Assembly: GCF_020037015.1 (NCBI RefSeq)
Contig: NZ_JAIQDE010000003.1
Coordinates: forward strand, 248,001 to 312,000
Source of the DNA: Corallococcus sp. AS-1-6
GTDB taxonomy: Bacteria > Myxococcota > Myxococcia > Myxococcales > Myxococcaceae
Direction: 5' to 3'
DNA length: 64,000 nucleotides
Of this stretch, positions 9,289 to 17,393 are shown in pieces (positions within the stretch are counted from its first letter, which is position 1; each line of letters begins with the position of its first letter). Below the pieces are notes generated by a model. That model saw only the letters and a program-made list of their open reading frames with translations. It was not told the DNA's origin and ran no database searches. A program made the translations under genes and the position numbers.

Positions 9289-9314
9289 GCCGCCCTGGCG
9301 CCGCTCCCGGCGGC
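9289..9314. terminator. Weak hairpin between convergent genes
   Basis: GCCGCC and GGCGGC form a 6-pair stem in the short gap between the basic protein gene and the convergent lipoprotein gene. No T-run is present on either strand, so termination is a weak inference. Confidence 0.3.
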
Positions 9315-9321
9315 CCTGGCT

Positions 9322-9843
9322 TCACTGCCGGGTCGCCGTGAAGGGGCGCGCCACGTTGCACCGAAGGGCGCTGGTCCCCTGGATGCGCGAGAACTGACCG
9401 GTGAAGTTCCCGGACAGGCCGCCGTGGACCAGGCCCCCGTCGTCGTCTCCGCCGCCGGTGTGGGTCGCGTTGAGGGTGTAGATCGTGCTCACCCCGCCAT
9501 CGCTGCTGGGCGGCGGCAGGCCGGTCAGGGTCAGATCGCCGCTCGCGTACACCTGACCCGTCAGCGGCACCCCCGCCAGTGAGCCCGTGAGCATGCCGCC
9601 CTCGCCGCGCTGGATGCTCAGCACCTCGCCGTCGGCCAGGGGCTGCACGTTCAGGTTCACGCACTCGGCGGGCAGCCCCGCGTCCCCCATGAACCTCAGC
9701 GGGTAGGTGCCCTCCACGGCGGGGCAGTTGTCCGTGCAGGCCGCGTTCTGGCTCTCGTCACAGCCGGCCGGACCGAGCATCAGGAAGGCGCTGGCGACCA
9801 CCGCGGTGGCGGCCGCCAGGGGAGCGAAACGTCCAGAAGTCAT
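9322..9843 (-). CDS. Putative lipoprotein, function unknown
   Basis: 173 residues. An N-terminal hydrophobic stretch leads to PAGC, an imperfect lipobox whose first Cys could be lipidated and which is followed by Asp. The mature part has a Cys pair (CTDNCP) and alternating hydrophobic and polar strands with many Gly/Thr, suggesting a small beta-rich envelope domain. No catalytic motif is recognised. It is transcribed alone, diverging from the AI-2E permease. Confidence 0.72.
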   Translation of the reverse strand: MTSGRFAPLAAATAVVASAFLMLGPAGCDESQNAACTDNCPAVEGTYPLRFMGDAGLPAECVNLNVQPLADGEVLSIQRGEGGMLTGSLAGVPLTGQVYASGDLTLTGLPPPSSDGGVSTIYTLNATHTGGGDDDGGLVHGGLSGNFTGQFSRIQGTSALRCNVARPFTATRQ

Positions 9844-9935
9844 GGATGGCCTCTTGGTGAAGGGAGGGACGGACTTCCTGCTGGGAAACTCCGTTCCTAC
9901 GTTGCGTTCAGCGGGTCTGGGGACGGGGTGGGGCG

Positions 9936-11087
9936 GTGACGGCGGGCGATTCGAAGCGGTGGTCCAATTTCATCTTCGCGGGGCTGTTCGCGCTCGCGCT
10001 GATTCTCTTTTCACGCATCCTGCTGCCGTTCCTGATGCCGGTGCTGCTGGGCGGCTTCCTGGTCGTCCTGTTCATGCCCATCCAGGACTCCTTGGACCGC
10101 CGGCTCCAGGGCCGCAAGTCCCTGGCGGCCGGACTGTCCACCCTCGCGGTGTTCCTGCTGATTCTTGCCCCGCTGGCGCTGGTGGGCTGGATGGTGGCCC
10201 GCGAGGTGCTCCAGTTCGTGGGCCAGGCGCAGGACCTGTTGGATCAGGTGGACCTGCGCCACCACTTCCTCAACAGCCTGCCGCGGGGCCTCGCCCGCTA
10301 CGTGCACTTCGATCCGGAGAGCTCGGAGACGGAGCGCCTGCTGATGACGGCGGTGTCGGGCGGCGCGGGGCTGCTCGCGGACCTGGTGGGCGCCGGCACG
10401 GAGCTGCTCGTCAACATGTTCCTGATGACGGTCGCCATGTACTACTTCTTCCTGGACGGCCGTCGTCTGGTGAACGAGGTGGCCCGGCTCATCCCCCTGG
10501 AGCGCCGCTACTTCGACGCCTTCTCCCACGAGTTCACGGACGTCGCGTACGCCATCATCTACGGCAACACCGTCACCGCGCTGGTGCAGGGCGCGGTGGG
10601 CTTCGTGGGGCTGCTCATCGCGGGCGTGCCGCACGCCGGGGTGTGGGGCGCGGCCATGGTGCTGGTGGCGCTGGTCCCGGTGGGCGGCACCGCGCTCGTG
10701 TGGGGGCCCATCGGCGTCATCCTCATCGCGGCCAACCGGGTGAGCGAGGGCGTGTTCCTGCTCGCGTGGGGCACCTTCCTGGTGGGCAGCATCGACAACG
10801 TCATCCGCCCCAGGCTGTGCGGCTCGCGCATGGCGCTGCACCCGCTGCTCGTCTTCCTGTCCATGTTCGGCGGGCTGGCGGTGTTCGGGATGATGGGCCT
10901 GCTGGTGGGGCCGCTCATCGCGTCCATCTTCATGGCCATGGTGCGCATCTACCGGCGTGACTTCCTGGGTCGTGCCCAGGAATCTCAGCCTGCTCCCGTG
11001 GTGTCCCAGGATTCCTCGCCTTCGCTCACCCCGCAGCCCGCGCCAGTGCCCTCCACGGCGAGCGTGGGTCACGTGATGAACGCCTGA
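9936..11087 (+). CDS. AI-2E family transporter (PF01594-like permease)
   Basis: 383 residues with a hydrophobic pair at about 12-50, a third segment near 68-88, an amphipathic middle, then four or five more membrane spans. The middle pattern SGGAGLLADLV..NMFLMTVAMYYFFLDG and the late GxxLxWGPIG segment are typical of the family. Members export diverse small molecules or ions; a link to autoinducer-2 is not implied for this one. The start is GTG. The C-terminal 45 residues are Pro/Ser-rich and cytoplasmic. No partner gene is evident. Confidence 0.9.
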   Translation: MTAGDSKRWSNFIFAGLFALALILFSRILLPFLMPVLLGGFLVVLFMPIQDSLDRRLQGRKSLAAGLSTLAVFLLILAPLALVGWMVAREVLQFVGQAQDLLDQVDLRHHFLNSLPRGLARYVHFDPESSETERLLMTAVSGGAGLLADLVGAGTELLVNMFLMTVAMYYFFLDGRRLVNEVARLIPLERRYFDAFSHEFTDVAYAIIYGNTVTALVQGAVGFVGLLIAGVPHAGVWGAAMVLVALVPVGGTALVWGPIGVILIAANRVSEGVFLLAWGTFLVGSIDNVIRPRLCGSRMALHPLLVFLSMFGGLAVFGMMGLLVGPLIASIFMAMVRIYRRDFLGRAQESQPAPVVSQDSSPSLTPQPAPVPSTASVGHVMNA

Positions 11088-11135
11088 GCCCCGAGCCTGG
11101 ACTTCGCCCCGGCGCTGGGTGAACCTGACCGGCGC

Positions 11136-12173
11136 ATGACGACCCCCCGAAGCACGAGGGTCCCCTCGGGACTGTCGCGGACCCTGGCCCTCATCGGGGC
11201 CCTGTCGGCTCCGGCCGCGGCGGCCTCCGACGTCCTGACGCCGCCGGCCTTCCATGGCGCCCGGGAGTCCCCCGCGTGGCTGTCGCTGCGGCTGGGCACC
11301 GGCCCGTCCGGCAAGGCGCAGGCGCAGGCGGAGCCGGAGGTGGGCGCGCCCACCTGGGTGCGGCTCAACCTGTCCCTCACCGCGACGTGGCGGCGCTACT
11401 GCGCGCGGCCCGGCGTGGACAGTTGCGGCGCGTACGACCGGCTGCCGGAGGAGGATCAGCTCGGGGACACGTCGGACTTCTCGTCGTCGTATCCGTACCT
11501 GGGGCTGGCGCTGGAGGCGGAGGTGCTGCCGCTGGCGCGTCACCCCACGTCGGTGCTGCGCGGGCTGGGGCTCCAACTGGGGGCGCAGCGGGGCTTCTCC
11601 AGCTCCGACGTGACGCTCACCGGGGACGGCGGCCAGACGCCGGTGCGCGAGGTGTCCGCCACGGACACGGCCTTCACCGCGCAGGCGATGTACCGCTTCT
11701 ACTTCCGCTTCGGCACGACGCGTCCGCAGCAGGGCTACGTGGGCGCGCGCGCGGGCATCCAGACGCGCGCGTTCGACGTGGAGGCGACCGCGGACAACCC
11801 GCTGACCGGCACGCACCGCGTGTTCCCGTCCGTGGCGTTGGACCTGTCCGTGCCGCTGTTCAGCTCGGTGCGGCTGGACGCGTCGGGCGGGCTGTTGCTG
11901 TCACCCAGGCCGGGGCACTCGCCGGACGCGGACGGCGGGCGGCGGGCGCTGGAGGTCCGCGACTACGGCACGTCCGTGTCCAGCTTCGGCTGGAGCGCGG
12001 AGCTGGGCGTGTCCGGGGACATCTGGGGACCGTTCGGCTACGACGTGGCCTGGCGGCTGGCGCACTTCAAGGACCAGTTCTCCGGGCCCGGCACGCTCAC
12101 CGGTTGGAACAACGGCGGAGCGACCGAGGAGACGTACTCCAGCCTGCATGCCGGGTTGATCGCGACGTACTGA
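11136..12173 (+). CDS. Secreted or outer-membrane protein, probable beta-barrel
   Basis: 345 residues with a cleavable-type signal peptide (hydrophobic LALIGALSAPAAAAS). The rest is strand-like, with alternating hydrophobic residues, Tyr/Phe girdles (MYRFYFRFG) and a chain ending in an aromatic residue (LIATY), the pattern of an outer-membrane barrel. I know no family for it. The only distinctive feature is a Cys pair in the region about 85-105. It is followed closely by the CotH-like gene but without overlap. Confidence 0.65.
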   Translation: MTTPRSTRVPSGLSRTLALIGALSAPAAAASDVLTPPAFHGARESPAWLSLRLGTGPSGKAQAQAEPEVGAPTWVRLNLSLTATWRRYCARPGVDSCGAYDRLPEEDQLGDTSDFSSSYPYLGLALEAEVLPLARHPTSVLRGLGLQLGAQRGFSSSDVTLTGDGGQTPVREVSATDTAFTAQAMYRFYFRFGTTRPQQGYVGARAGIQTRAFDVEATADNPLTGTHRVFPSVALDLSVPLFSSVRLDASGGLLLSPRPGHSPDADGGRRALEVRDYGTSVSSFGWSAELGVSGDIWGPFGYDVAWRLAHFKDQFSGPGTLTGWNNGGATEETYSSLHAGLIATY

Positions 12174-12293
12174 CGTTGACGCTGTCGGACGAGCGACATC
12201 GCCCCGGAGCGCCGGTGTCGGCACTCCAGCACGATGACTACCCCTTGCCTCCACGGTCTGCTGTGGGCCGTGACGCAAGGGGGACGATTCTCG

Positions 12294-14051
12294 GTGCAAT
12301 CCAGGCGATGGTGGACGCGGGGACTGGCGGGGCTGGCGTGCTTCGCCCTGGTGGCGTGCGGCGGCGGCGGTGACACCTCATCGCCCACGGACGACACGCC
12401 TTCCGGCACGGCCTCCGACGCGGGCACGCACCCGCAGTCCGGCGAGGGCACGGTGGATGGAGGCACGCAGCCTTCCTCCGACGCGGGCACGGGCGCTCCG
12501 ACCGACGCGGGCTCCGGAACGCCGGACGCGGGAGCCGGGGATGCGGGCACGGCACCCCAGGCCTGCGCGCCCACCGCGGGCGACACGCGCTGGGTGCTGG
12601 AGGGCGAGTCCTTCGCCGCGAAGGTGACGTGCGCGACGGGGCTCGCGGAGGCCGGGCTGCGCTTCGGGGTGAGGAACCTTCCGCCGGGCGCCACGTTCGA
12701 CGCGGCCACCGCCACGCTGCGCTGGACGCCCGCGCTCAACCAGGGCGCGGTGTGGATGCTCACGCTGGAGGAGCGCACCACCGGCGAGACGGGCACGCTC
12801 AAGGTCGGCGTGGCCAACAACGACACCGCGCCGGGCAAGGTCGACATCGTCGACCCCGTGGCCTACACGGAGGAGTACGGGCTGCCCGTGGTGCACCTGT
12901 TCTTCAATCCGGACGTGGGCCTGACGTCCGGCGCCTACCGGCCCGCGGAGGTGGTGTACCGGGGCCACCGCTACACGATTGACGCGAAGTACCGCGGGGC
13001 CACGTCCAGCGTGTTCCCCAAGCGCAGCCTGACGCTCAAGTTCGCGGAGGACGACCTGTTCTCCGAGCCCGTCTTCGGCGACGGCTTCAAGGACCGCAAG
13101 CGCGTGGTGCTCATCACCACGTTCAATGACAACTCCTACCTGCGCTCGCGGCTGGCGTTCGACCTGTGGAACCGGCTGTCCCCCAACGCCGTGCGCATCC
13201 GCACCTTCAGCGTGGTGGTGTACGCGAACAACAAGTACCGCGGGCTCTACACGGCGGCGGACCACGTGGACAAGCGGCTGATGGAGTGGAACGGCATCGA
13301 CGATGACTCGGACCTCTTCAAGGCCGACACCGCGGACGCCAACTTCTCCCGCCTGACGCGTAACGGGCAGACGAAGGCGAGCCTCGACGTCGGCTTCGTG
13401 AAGGACGAGGGTAACCCGCCGGGCAACTTCAGCACGCTGCACGCCTTCGTCGCGTGGGTGGCGGACTCCAGCAACGACAGCTTCCGTCAGGAGTTCGGCG
13501 CGAGGCTGAAGGCGCGCGACTACGAGGACTGGTGGATCTTCAATACGCTCATCCAGGGCAATGACTCGCAGGCGAAGAACGCCTATCACGCGTACGACCC
13601 GAAGACGGGCGGGCCCTGGCGCTACATCCCGTGGGACCTGGACGCGAGCTTCGGGCAGAACTACGACACCACGCGCACCAGCGCCACGGCGCGGCCCACC
13701 TACGCGTCGGACAACCTGCTCTTCAAGCGGATGCTGGCGGAGCCTGGCATCGCGGGCCCCCTGCGCGAGCGCTACCGCCAGGCCTTGAAGAACGAGCTGA
13801 GCGAGGCCCGGGTGCAGGCGATGATCGACGGCTACGTGCGGGAGCTGGGGCCCAACGCGCAGCGCGACGAGGCGCGGTGGGCGGAGCAGTACCGGAACTT
13901 CGCGAAGCCGGAGGCGGGGAGCGACGGGGGCTACAACAACTTCCCGGACTGGCACCTGCGCCAGGACTTCAAGACCCACGCGGAGGAGGTCGAGTACATC
14001 CGGCAGTGGGTGCACAAGCGCTGGGGCGCGTTCCAGTCACAACTGCCCTGA
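12294..14051 (+). CDS. CotH-kinase-domain lipoprotein
   Basis: 585 residues from the GTG chosen here. That start follows GGGGGA at a good distance and gives a canonical lipoprotein signal (LACFALVAC); an ATG 20 codons upstream would bury it. After the lipidated Cys comes a Ser/Thr/Asp/Gly-rich spacer, then an immunoglobulin-like region at about 80-185, then a CotH-type atypical kinase domain: KYRGATSSVFPKRSLTLKF, LRSRLAFDLWNRL, YRGLYTAADHVDKR and PWRYIPWDLDASFG. CotH kinases phosphorylate secreted spore-coat proteins in Bacillus; in myxobacteria an extracellular or outer-membrane kinase role is inferred only. Confidence 0.9.
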   Translation: MQSRRWWTRGLAGLACFALVACGGGGDTSSPTDDTPSGTASDAGTHPQSGEGTVDGGTQPSSDAGTGAPTDAGSGTPDAGAGDAGTAPQACAPTAGDTRWVLEGESFAAKVTCATGLAEAGLRFGVRNLPPGATFDAATATLRWTPALNQGAVWMLTLEERTTGETGTLKVGVANNDTAPGKVDIVDPVAYTEEYGLPVVHLFFNPDVGLTSGAYRPAEVVYRGHRYTIDAKYRGATSSVFPKRSLTLKFAEDDLFSEPVFGDGFKDRKRVVLITTFNDNSYLRSRLAFDLWNRLSPNAVRIRTFSVVVYANNKYRGLYTAADHVDKRLMEWNGIDDDSDLFKADTADANFSRLTRNGQTKASLDVGFVKDEGNPPGNFSTLHAFVAWVADSSNDSFRQEFGARLKARDYEDWWIFNTLIQGNDSQAKNAYHAYDPKTGGPWRYIPWDLDASFGQNYDTTRTSATARPTYASDNLLFKRMLAEPGIAGPLRERYRQALKNELSEARVQAMIDGYVRELGPNAQRDEARWAEQYRNFAKPEAGSDGGYNNFPDWHLRQDFKTHAEEVEYIRQWVHKRWGAFQSQLP

Positions 14052-14058
14052 GGTTGGC

Positions 14059-14088
14059 GGCGCGGCGGGGGGAGGACCTCGCCGCGCC
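14059..14088. terminator. Candidate bidirectional terminator between CotH and lyase genes
   Basis: GGCGCGGCG pairs perfectly with CGCCGCGCC across a 12-base loop in the 45-base gap between convergent genes. There is no T-run, so it could be Rho-assisted or simply protect transcript ends. Confidence 0.5.
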
Positions 14089-14096
14089 CACCGGGA

Positions 14097-14864
14097 CTAC
14101 CACTGCGCAGGGTCGGCGTCGGCGAACGTGGTGCCGGCCGCGATTTCGTCGAACCAGATGCTGCGGGTGGGCTGGGAGCCCTGCATGTACCCGCTGTCAT
14201 GCCAGCCGTTGGCGTAGAGGCCCACGCGGAACTGGAAATAGCGGTCGTCCGCCACGGTGGTGGCCAGGTTGAACTGCTCCAGGACCTTCACCCCGTCGAA
14301 CCAGAGCTTGATGTAGCCGGTGCTGTCGCTGGCCCACTTCACCTGCAGGATGACCTTGTGCCATTCCCCCGCGCTGACGGTGGCCAGGTTGGGGAAGGTG
14401 ACGGTCTTCTGGGCGCAGACCGTGCCCTGCTTGACGCGGGTGTAGAGCTGGTTGCCGGACAGCCACACCATGGTGGACGGCATGTAGTCGTCGCAGCCGG
14501 TGTTGGAGAAGTCCGCGATGAACTGCGCCAGGTTGTAGGACTGGGGCTGGAACTGCCAGTCCTGCTGCAGCCGGAAGGTGAAGCCGTAGAAGCCCATGTC
14601 GCCCCGGCGGTAGACGTTGTTCCTCACCACCTCCGAGTGGTACCGGCCCGTGTAGTTCGGGTCGTAGACCTGCGTGACCTTGATGGCGGTGGGGCCCTCG
14701 TAGGTGACGTTCGTGACCTCGTTCACGGAGCCGTTGTGCTCGCGGTTGATGGCGTTCCAACCGGTGAGCGTTCCGGTGTTGCGGAAGATCTCCGCTGCCT
14801 CCGCGACCAGCCCGAACGCGAACAGCGACACGCCGGCGGCCACGGCGAAAGGCTTGGCTTGCAT
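14097..14864 (-). CDS. Secreted polysaccharide lyase-like protein
   Basis: 255 residues with a signal peptide (FAVAAGVSLFAFGLVAEA). The mature part is a beta-jelly-roll-like domain with GFYGFTFRL, LAQFIADF, GEWHKVILQVKW, GYIKLWFDG and QFRVGLYANGW. That order matches the heparin/glucuronan-lyase-like fold (PF14099-type). Such enzymes cut uronic-acid polysaccharides by beta-elimination; substrate and even activity are not certain. GGAGG sits 8 bases before this ATG and decides it over an ATG five codons upstream. The leader is AT-rich (see separate entry), which is unusual here and suggests a strong or tightly controlled promoter. Confidence 0.78.
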   Translation of the reverse strand: MQAKPFAVAAGVSLFAFGLVAEAAEIFRNTGTLTGWNAINREHNGSVNEVTNVTYEGPTAIKVTQVYDPNYTGRYHSEVVRNNVYRRGDMGFYGFTFRLQQDWQFQPQSYNLAQFIADFSNTGCDDYMPSTMVWLSGNQLYTRVKQGTVCAQKTVTFPNLATVSAGEWHKVILQVKWASDSTGYIKLWFDGVKVLEQFNLATTVADDRYFQFRVGLYANGWHDSGYMQGSQPTRSIWFDEIAAGTTFADADPAQW

Positions 14865-14879
14865 TGGAAGGGCCTCCAT

Positions 14880-14945
14880 TGGAAATTTACTTCTTTGTTG
14901 TTATTTCTTGTTTTGCTAGCTTAGCAGGTTCGTGACTGTTTTGTC
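14880..14945 (-). promoter_or_regulatory. AT-rich promoter/leader with a 5-3-5 dyad
   Basis: About 65 bases far richer in A and T than anything around. They contain the dyad TGCTA-gct-TAGCA at 14914-14926 and, on the coding strand, a G-poor A/C-rich leader before the GGAGG site. It fits the promoter and unstructured leader of the secreted lyase gene. No exact -35/-10 pair was assigned. Confidence 0.5.
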
Positions 14946-14985
14946 TTGTTGAGTGAAGCCGCCCTTCCAGGAGGCTCCATGGTCG

Positions 14986-15357
14986 TCAAGGGTCGTCGTT
15001 CATGCCTTCAAGCTGCTCCGTCGCAAGCTCGCGGTAGAAGGGGACGACCTCGACGGCGAGCACATCGCGCATTTCCTGTCGCGCGCCGTCCCAATCTCCC
15101 TGGCGCTGGAGCTTCCACATCCGGTGCAGTGCGTCTGTCAGGCGATTGGACCCGTCGGTGATGCGGCGGGCGCACTCGCGCAGGAGCGCAAGGGCTCCGG
15201 CGTCCGTCTGAAGCGCTGATGCGGCGTCGGAGACGGCCACTTCGGCGGCGGTCTGAATCAGGAGCGCGCGTACGTCATCACTCAGGGGCAGCGGTGCGTT
15301 CTCGCGAAGCACATGCCGTGCAAGGTCGAGGAGCGGACTCCAGTCGGGTGGGTTCAT
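14986..15357 (-). CDS. DUSAM domain-containing protein
   Basis: 123 residues, all helical in appearance and without a signal peptide. It matches the DUSAM family (a domain known from Stigmatella and Myxococcus paralogues) in the N-terminal LLDLARHVLRENAPLPLSDDVRALL and especially the diagnostic DVLAVEVVPFYRE near the end. The biochemical role is unknown. The ATG giving MNPPDWS was chosen; the frame runs far upstream without other good starts. It begins 7 bases after the stop of the Cys-rich lipoprotein gene, so the two form one unit, with this cytoplasmic protein second. Confidence 0.85.
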   Translation of the reverse strand: MNPPDWSPLLDLARHVLRENAPLPLSDDVRALLIQTAAEVAVSDAASALQTDAGALALLRECARRITDGSNRLTDALHRMWKLQRQGDWDGARQEMRDVLAVEVVPFYRELATEQLEGMNDDP

Positions 15358-15364
15358 TCGGTCC

Positions 15365-15757
15365 TCATCGCTTCGGCCTGGCGGGACGGCATAGATTGAA
15401 GGGCCATGCGTGTTGGCCTTCGCACCGTCGCAAACAGTCGGTGCAAGGGCCGGAGAAGAGGCCGTCCGCGCAGGCGTTCCAGTTTCGCATGCACCTGTTC
15501 TTCCACGCGGGTAGTCGCGGGTCGTCAACGTAATCGTTCACATCCACTTCGGAGTTGCTGTGCGTGCCGGTGGCGCCGACGCCCGCGGCCATGATGGCGG
15601 AGGCTTCCGCGGCGGTGAGGCCGCATGCCTCCGGCAGACCGGGGTGTCGCTGGATGCAGTCCGTCTCGGTGTCCATGGCGATGGTGGCGCATCCCAGGCT
15701 CAGGGCCGTGAGGATGGGGGCGAAGTGGCGCCACCGAGGGGCCTTCGAGGGAGTCAT
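15365..15757 (-). CDS. Small Cys-rich putative lipoprotein paired with DUSAM protein
   Basis: 130 residues. The N-terminus has a basic start, a hydrophobic run and SLGC, an imperfect lipobox. After a short Ala/Gly stretch (ASAIMAAGVGATG) the C-terminal half carries six Cys in CMRNWNAC, PCTDCLRRC and NLC with a WPF motif, which looks like a disulfide or metal-stabilised module. It lies directly upstream of the DUSAM gene. A delivered toxin with downstream immunity, as in myxobacterial Sit systems, is a possibility but no nuclease or pore motif is recognisable. Otherwise unknown. Confidence 0.7.
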   Translation of the reverse strand: MTPSKAPRWRHFAPILTALSLGCATIAMDTETDCIQRHPGLPEACGLTAAEASAIMAAGVGATGTHSNSEVDVNDYVDDPRLPAWKNRCMRNWNACADGLFSGPCTDCLRRCEGQHAWPFNLCRPARPKR

Positions 15758-15893
15758 GGTACGCGGACCCTACAGTCTGCCGGATGTCAGACCAGCCCCT
15801 GATGAAGAAGCCTGAGTCACCGCCCCAAGTGGGTGGCGCAAGGCGGCCGTCCCGGTTAGTTTCCGCGGCGCGTGCGGAGGCCCCGGGGTGGGG

Positions 15894-15909
15894 CGTCCGA
15901 GCCCGGACG
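15894..15909 (+). other. Hairpin in the leader of the Gdx/SugE gene
   Basis: CGTCCG-AGCC-CGGACG is a perfect 6-pair stem about 55 bases before the start. The conserved core of the guanidine riboswitch classes could not be found around it, so no regulatory role is claimed. Confidence 0.35.
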
Positions 15910-15963
15910 AGGTGCGCCGTACCCGGTCACGACAAGACGACGCCTTCACGGGAGTCGTGCGTC

Positions 15964-16293
15964 ATGTCGTCGTCGTGGATCCTCCTCGTCATCGCGGGCC
16001 TGCTCGAAGTGGCCTGGACGGTGGGCCTCAAGTACACGCAGGGCTTCACCCGGCCGCTGCCCAGCGTCCTCACGGTGGGGGCCATCATCGCGAGCATGGG
16101 CCTGCTGGGCCTCGCGGTGAAGCAGCTCCCCATCGGCACGGCCTACGCGGTCTGGGTGGGCATCGGCGCGGCCGGCGCGGCCATCGCGGGCATGGTGCTC
16201 TTCCAGGAGCCCGCCACGCCCTCGCGCCTGTTCTTCCTGGGGATGATGATCGTCGCCATCATCGGGCTGAAGTTCACCAGCGGAACGCACTGA
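15964..16293 (+). CDS. sugE: SMR-family guanidinium exporter (Gdx/SugE type)
   Basis: 109 residues and four membrane helices, the standard size of small multidrug resistance proteins. The Gdx/SugE subgroup is marked by the Glu-containing first helix GLLEVAWTVGLKYTQGF, the LPIGTAYAVWVGIGAAGAA segment, and ending IIGLKF. Family members work as dual-topology homodimers exchanging guanidinium for protons. The start is the ATG giving MSSSWILL; the longer open frame upstream lacks any membrane-protein character. It is followed by the GST gene, about 105 bases away, on the same strand. Confidence 0.93.
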   Translation: MSSSWILLVIAGLLEVAWTVGLKYTQGFTRPLPSVLTVGAIIASMGLLGLAVKQLPIGTAYAVWVGIGAAGAAIAGMVLFQEPATPSRLFFLGMMIVAIIGLKFTSGTH

Positions 16294-16398
16294 GCCCGTG
16301 ACCGTGGGGGAGTGAACCCTCCCCGCGGATGGGTTTCCAAGGCGCGCATCCCGCGAGCGCAGGATGCGCGCCGGTTCCCATCACGCGAGGTGACGGCG

Positions 16399-17130
16399 AT
16401 GAGCGACGCGAGGTTCGAGCTGTACTACTGGCCCGGCATTCCCGGCCGGGGCGAGTTCGTGCGGCTGGTGCTGGAGGAGGCGGGCGCGGACTGGGTGGAC
16501 GTGGGGCTGCAATCCGGCGGGAAGGCCGTCTCGGACATGCTCGGCAGGGCCCCCGTGCCCGCGTACGCGCCGCCGCTGCTCAAGGTGGGCGACGTCGTCA
16601 TCTCCCAGGCGCCCAACATCTGCTCCTACCTGGGGGAGCGCTTCGGCCTGGTCCCCTCGGACGAGGCCTCGCGGCTGCACGCGCGTCAATTCCAGCTCAC
16701 CGTCGCGGATGCCGTGGCGGAGGCGCATGACACGCACCACCCCGTCGCCGCCATGAAGTACTACGACGAGCAGAAGGCCGAGGCGAAGCGCCGCGCCGAG
16801 GACTTCCGCACCCAGCGCATCCCGAAGTTCCTGGGCTACTTCGAGCGCGTGCTGAAGGCGAACCCCCAGGGCGGAGGGAAGTTCCTCCTGGGCCGCGACT
16901 TCTCCTATCCGGAGCTGGCGCTGTACCAGTTGGTGGAGGGCCTGCTGTATGCCTTTCCCAATGCCATGCGCCGCGTCGCTCCGGACGTGCCCGGCGTGAT
17001 GGCCCTGCGTCAGCGCGTCGCGGAGCGCCCCCGCATCGCCGCCTACAAGAAGTCCCCGCGCGCACAGCCCTTCAATCCACAAGGCATCTTCCGGCACTAC
17101 CCGGAGCTGGACGACCCGAACGCGACGTAG
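16399..17130 (+). CDS. Glutathione S-transferase family protein
   Basis: 243 residues in two parts: a thioredoxin-like N-terminal domain (about 1-85) beginning FELYYWPGIPGRGEFVRL, with the cis-Pro region APPLLKVGD and the Ser-Gln glutathione-site equivalent VISQAPNI, then an all-helical C-terminal domain. The class resembles alpha/mu/pi-type enzymes more than the bacterial beta class. It probably conjugates or binds glutathione in the cytoplasm; substrates unknown. GAGGTGA lies before the ATG. The 3' end overlaps the convergent small gene by 34 bases. Confidence 0.9.
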   Translation: MSDARFELYYWPGIPGRGEFVRLVLEEAGADWVDVGLQSGGKAVSDMLGRAPVPAYAPPLLKVGDVVISQAPNICSYLGERFGLVPSDEASRLHARQFQLTVADAVAEAHDTHHPVAAMKYYDEQKAEAKRRAEDFRTQRIPKFLGYFERVLKANPQGGGKFLLGRDFSYPELALYQLVEGLLYAFPNAMRRVAPDVPGVMALRQRVAERPRIAAYKKSPRAQPFNPQGIFRHYPELDDPNAT

Positions 17131-17393
17131 TGGCCCTCGGGCACCTCGACGAGCTCGCGGGCGAAGAACAGGTCCTCGCCCACGCCGGCCACGCGCACCT
17201 GGATGAGCGGGTCGCTCGGGTACTGCATGTCCGGATCGTCGAACACCAGCGCCACGACGATGCCCACGCGGCCCAGGAAGCGCTCGGACACGGAGTCGTC
17301 CTGTTCGGTGCGGACGATCATCACCGCCGCGCCCATGCGCACCGGCGCGCCGTCCACGTCTTGCGTCAAGATGAGCGAGGGATCGTGCTTCAT
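17097..17393 (-). CDS. Small protein cotranscribed with ECF sigma/anti-sigma genes, function unknown
   Basis: 98 residues, soluble, with a likely small beta-barrel middle (GRVGIVVALVF, PLIQVRVAGVGEDLFFARELV) and no Cys. Its ATG overlaps the stop of the anti-sigma gene by four bases (ATGA), so it is the third gene of the sigma operon and probably translationally coupled. I do not recognise a family. A role connected with the sigma factor's stimulus is a guess from position only. It runs 34 bases into the convergent GST gene. Confidence 0.7.
   Translation of the reverse strand: MKHDPSLILTQDVDGAPVRMGAAVMIVRTEQDDSVSERFLGRVGIVVALVFDDPDMQYPSDPLIQVRVAGVGEDLFFARELVEVPEGHYVAFGSSSSG

Noticed and set aside
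15780-15963. Possible guanidine riboswitch before the Gdx/SugE gene
   Set aside because: Gdx genes are often controlled by guanidine riboswitches, so the leader was checked. The conserved core of class I was not found, and the ACGR loops of class II do not sit on convincing paired stems. Only one plain hairpin is present.
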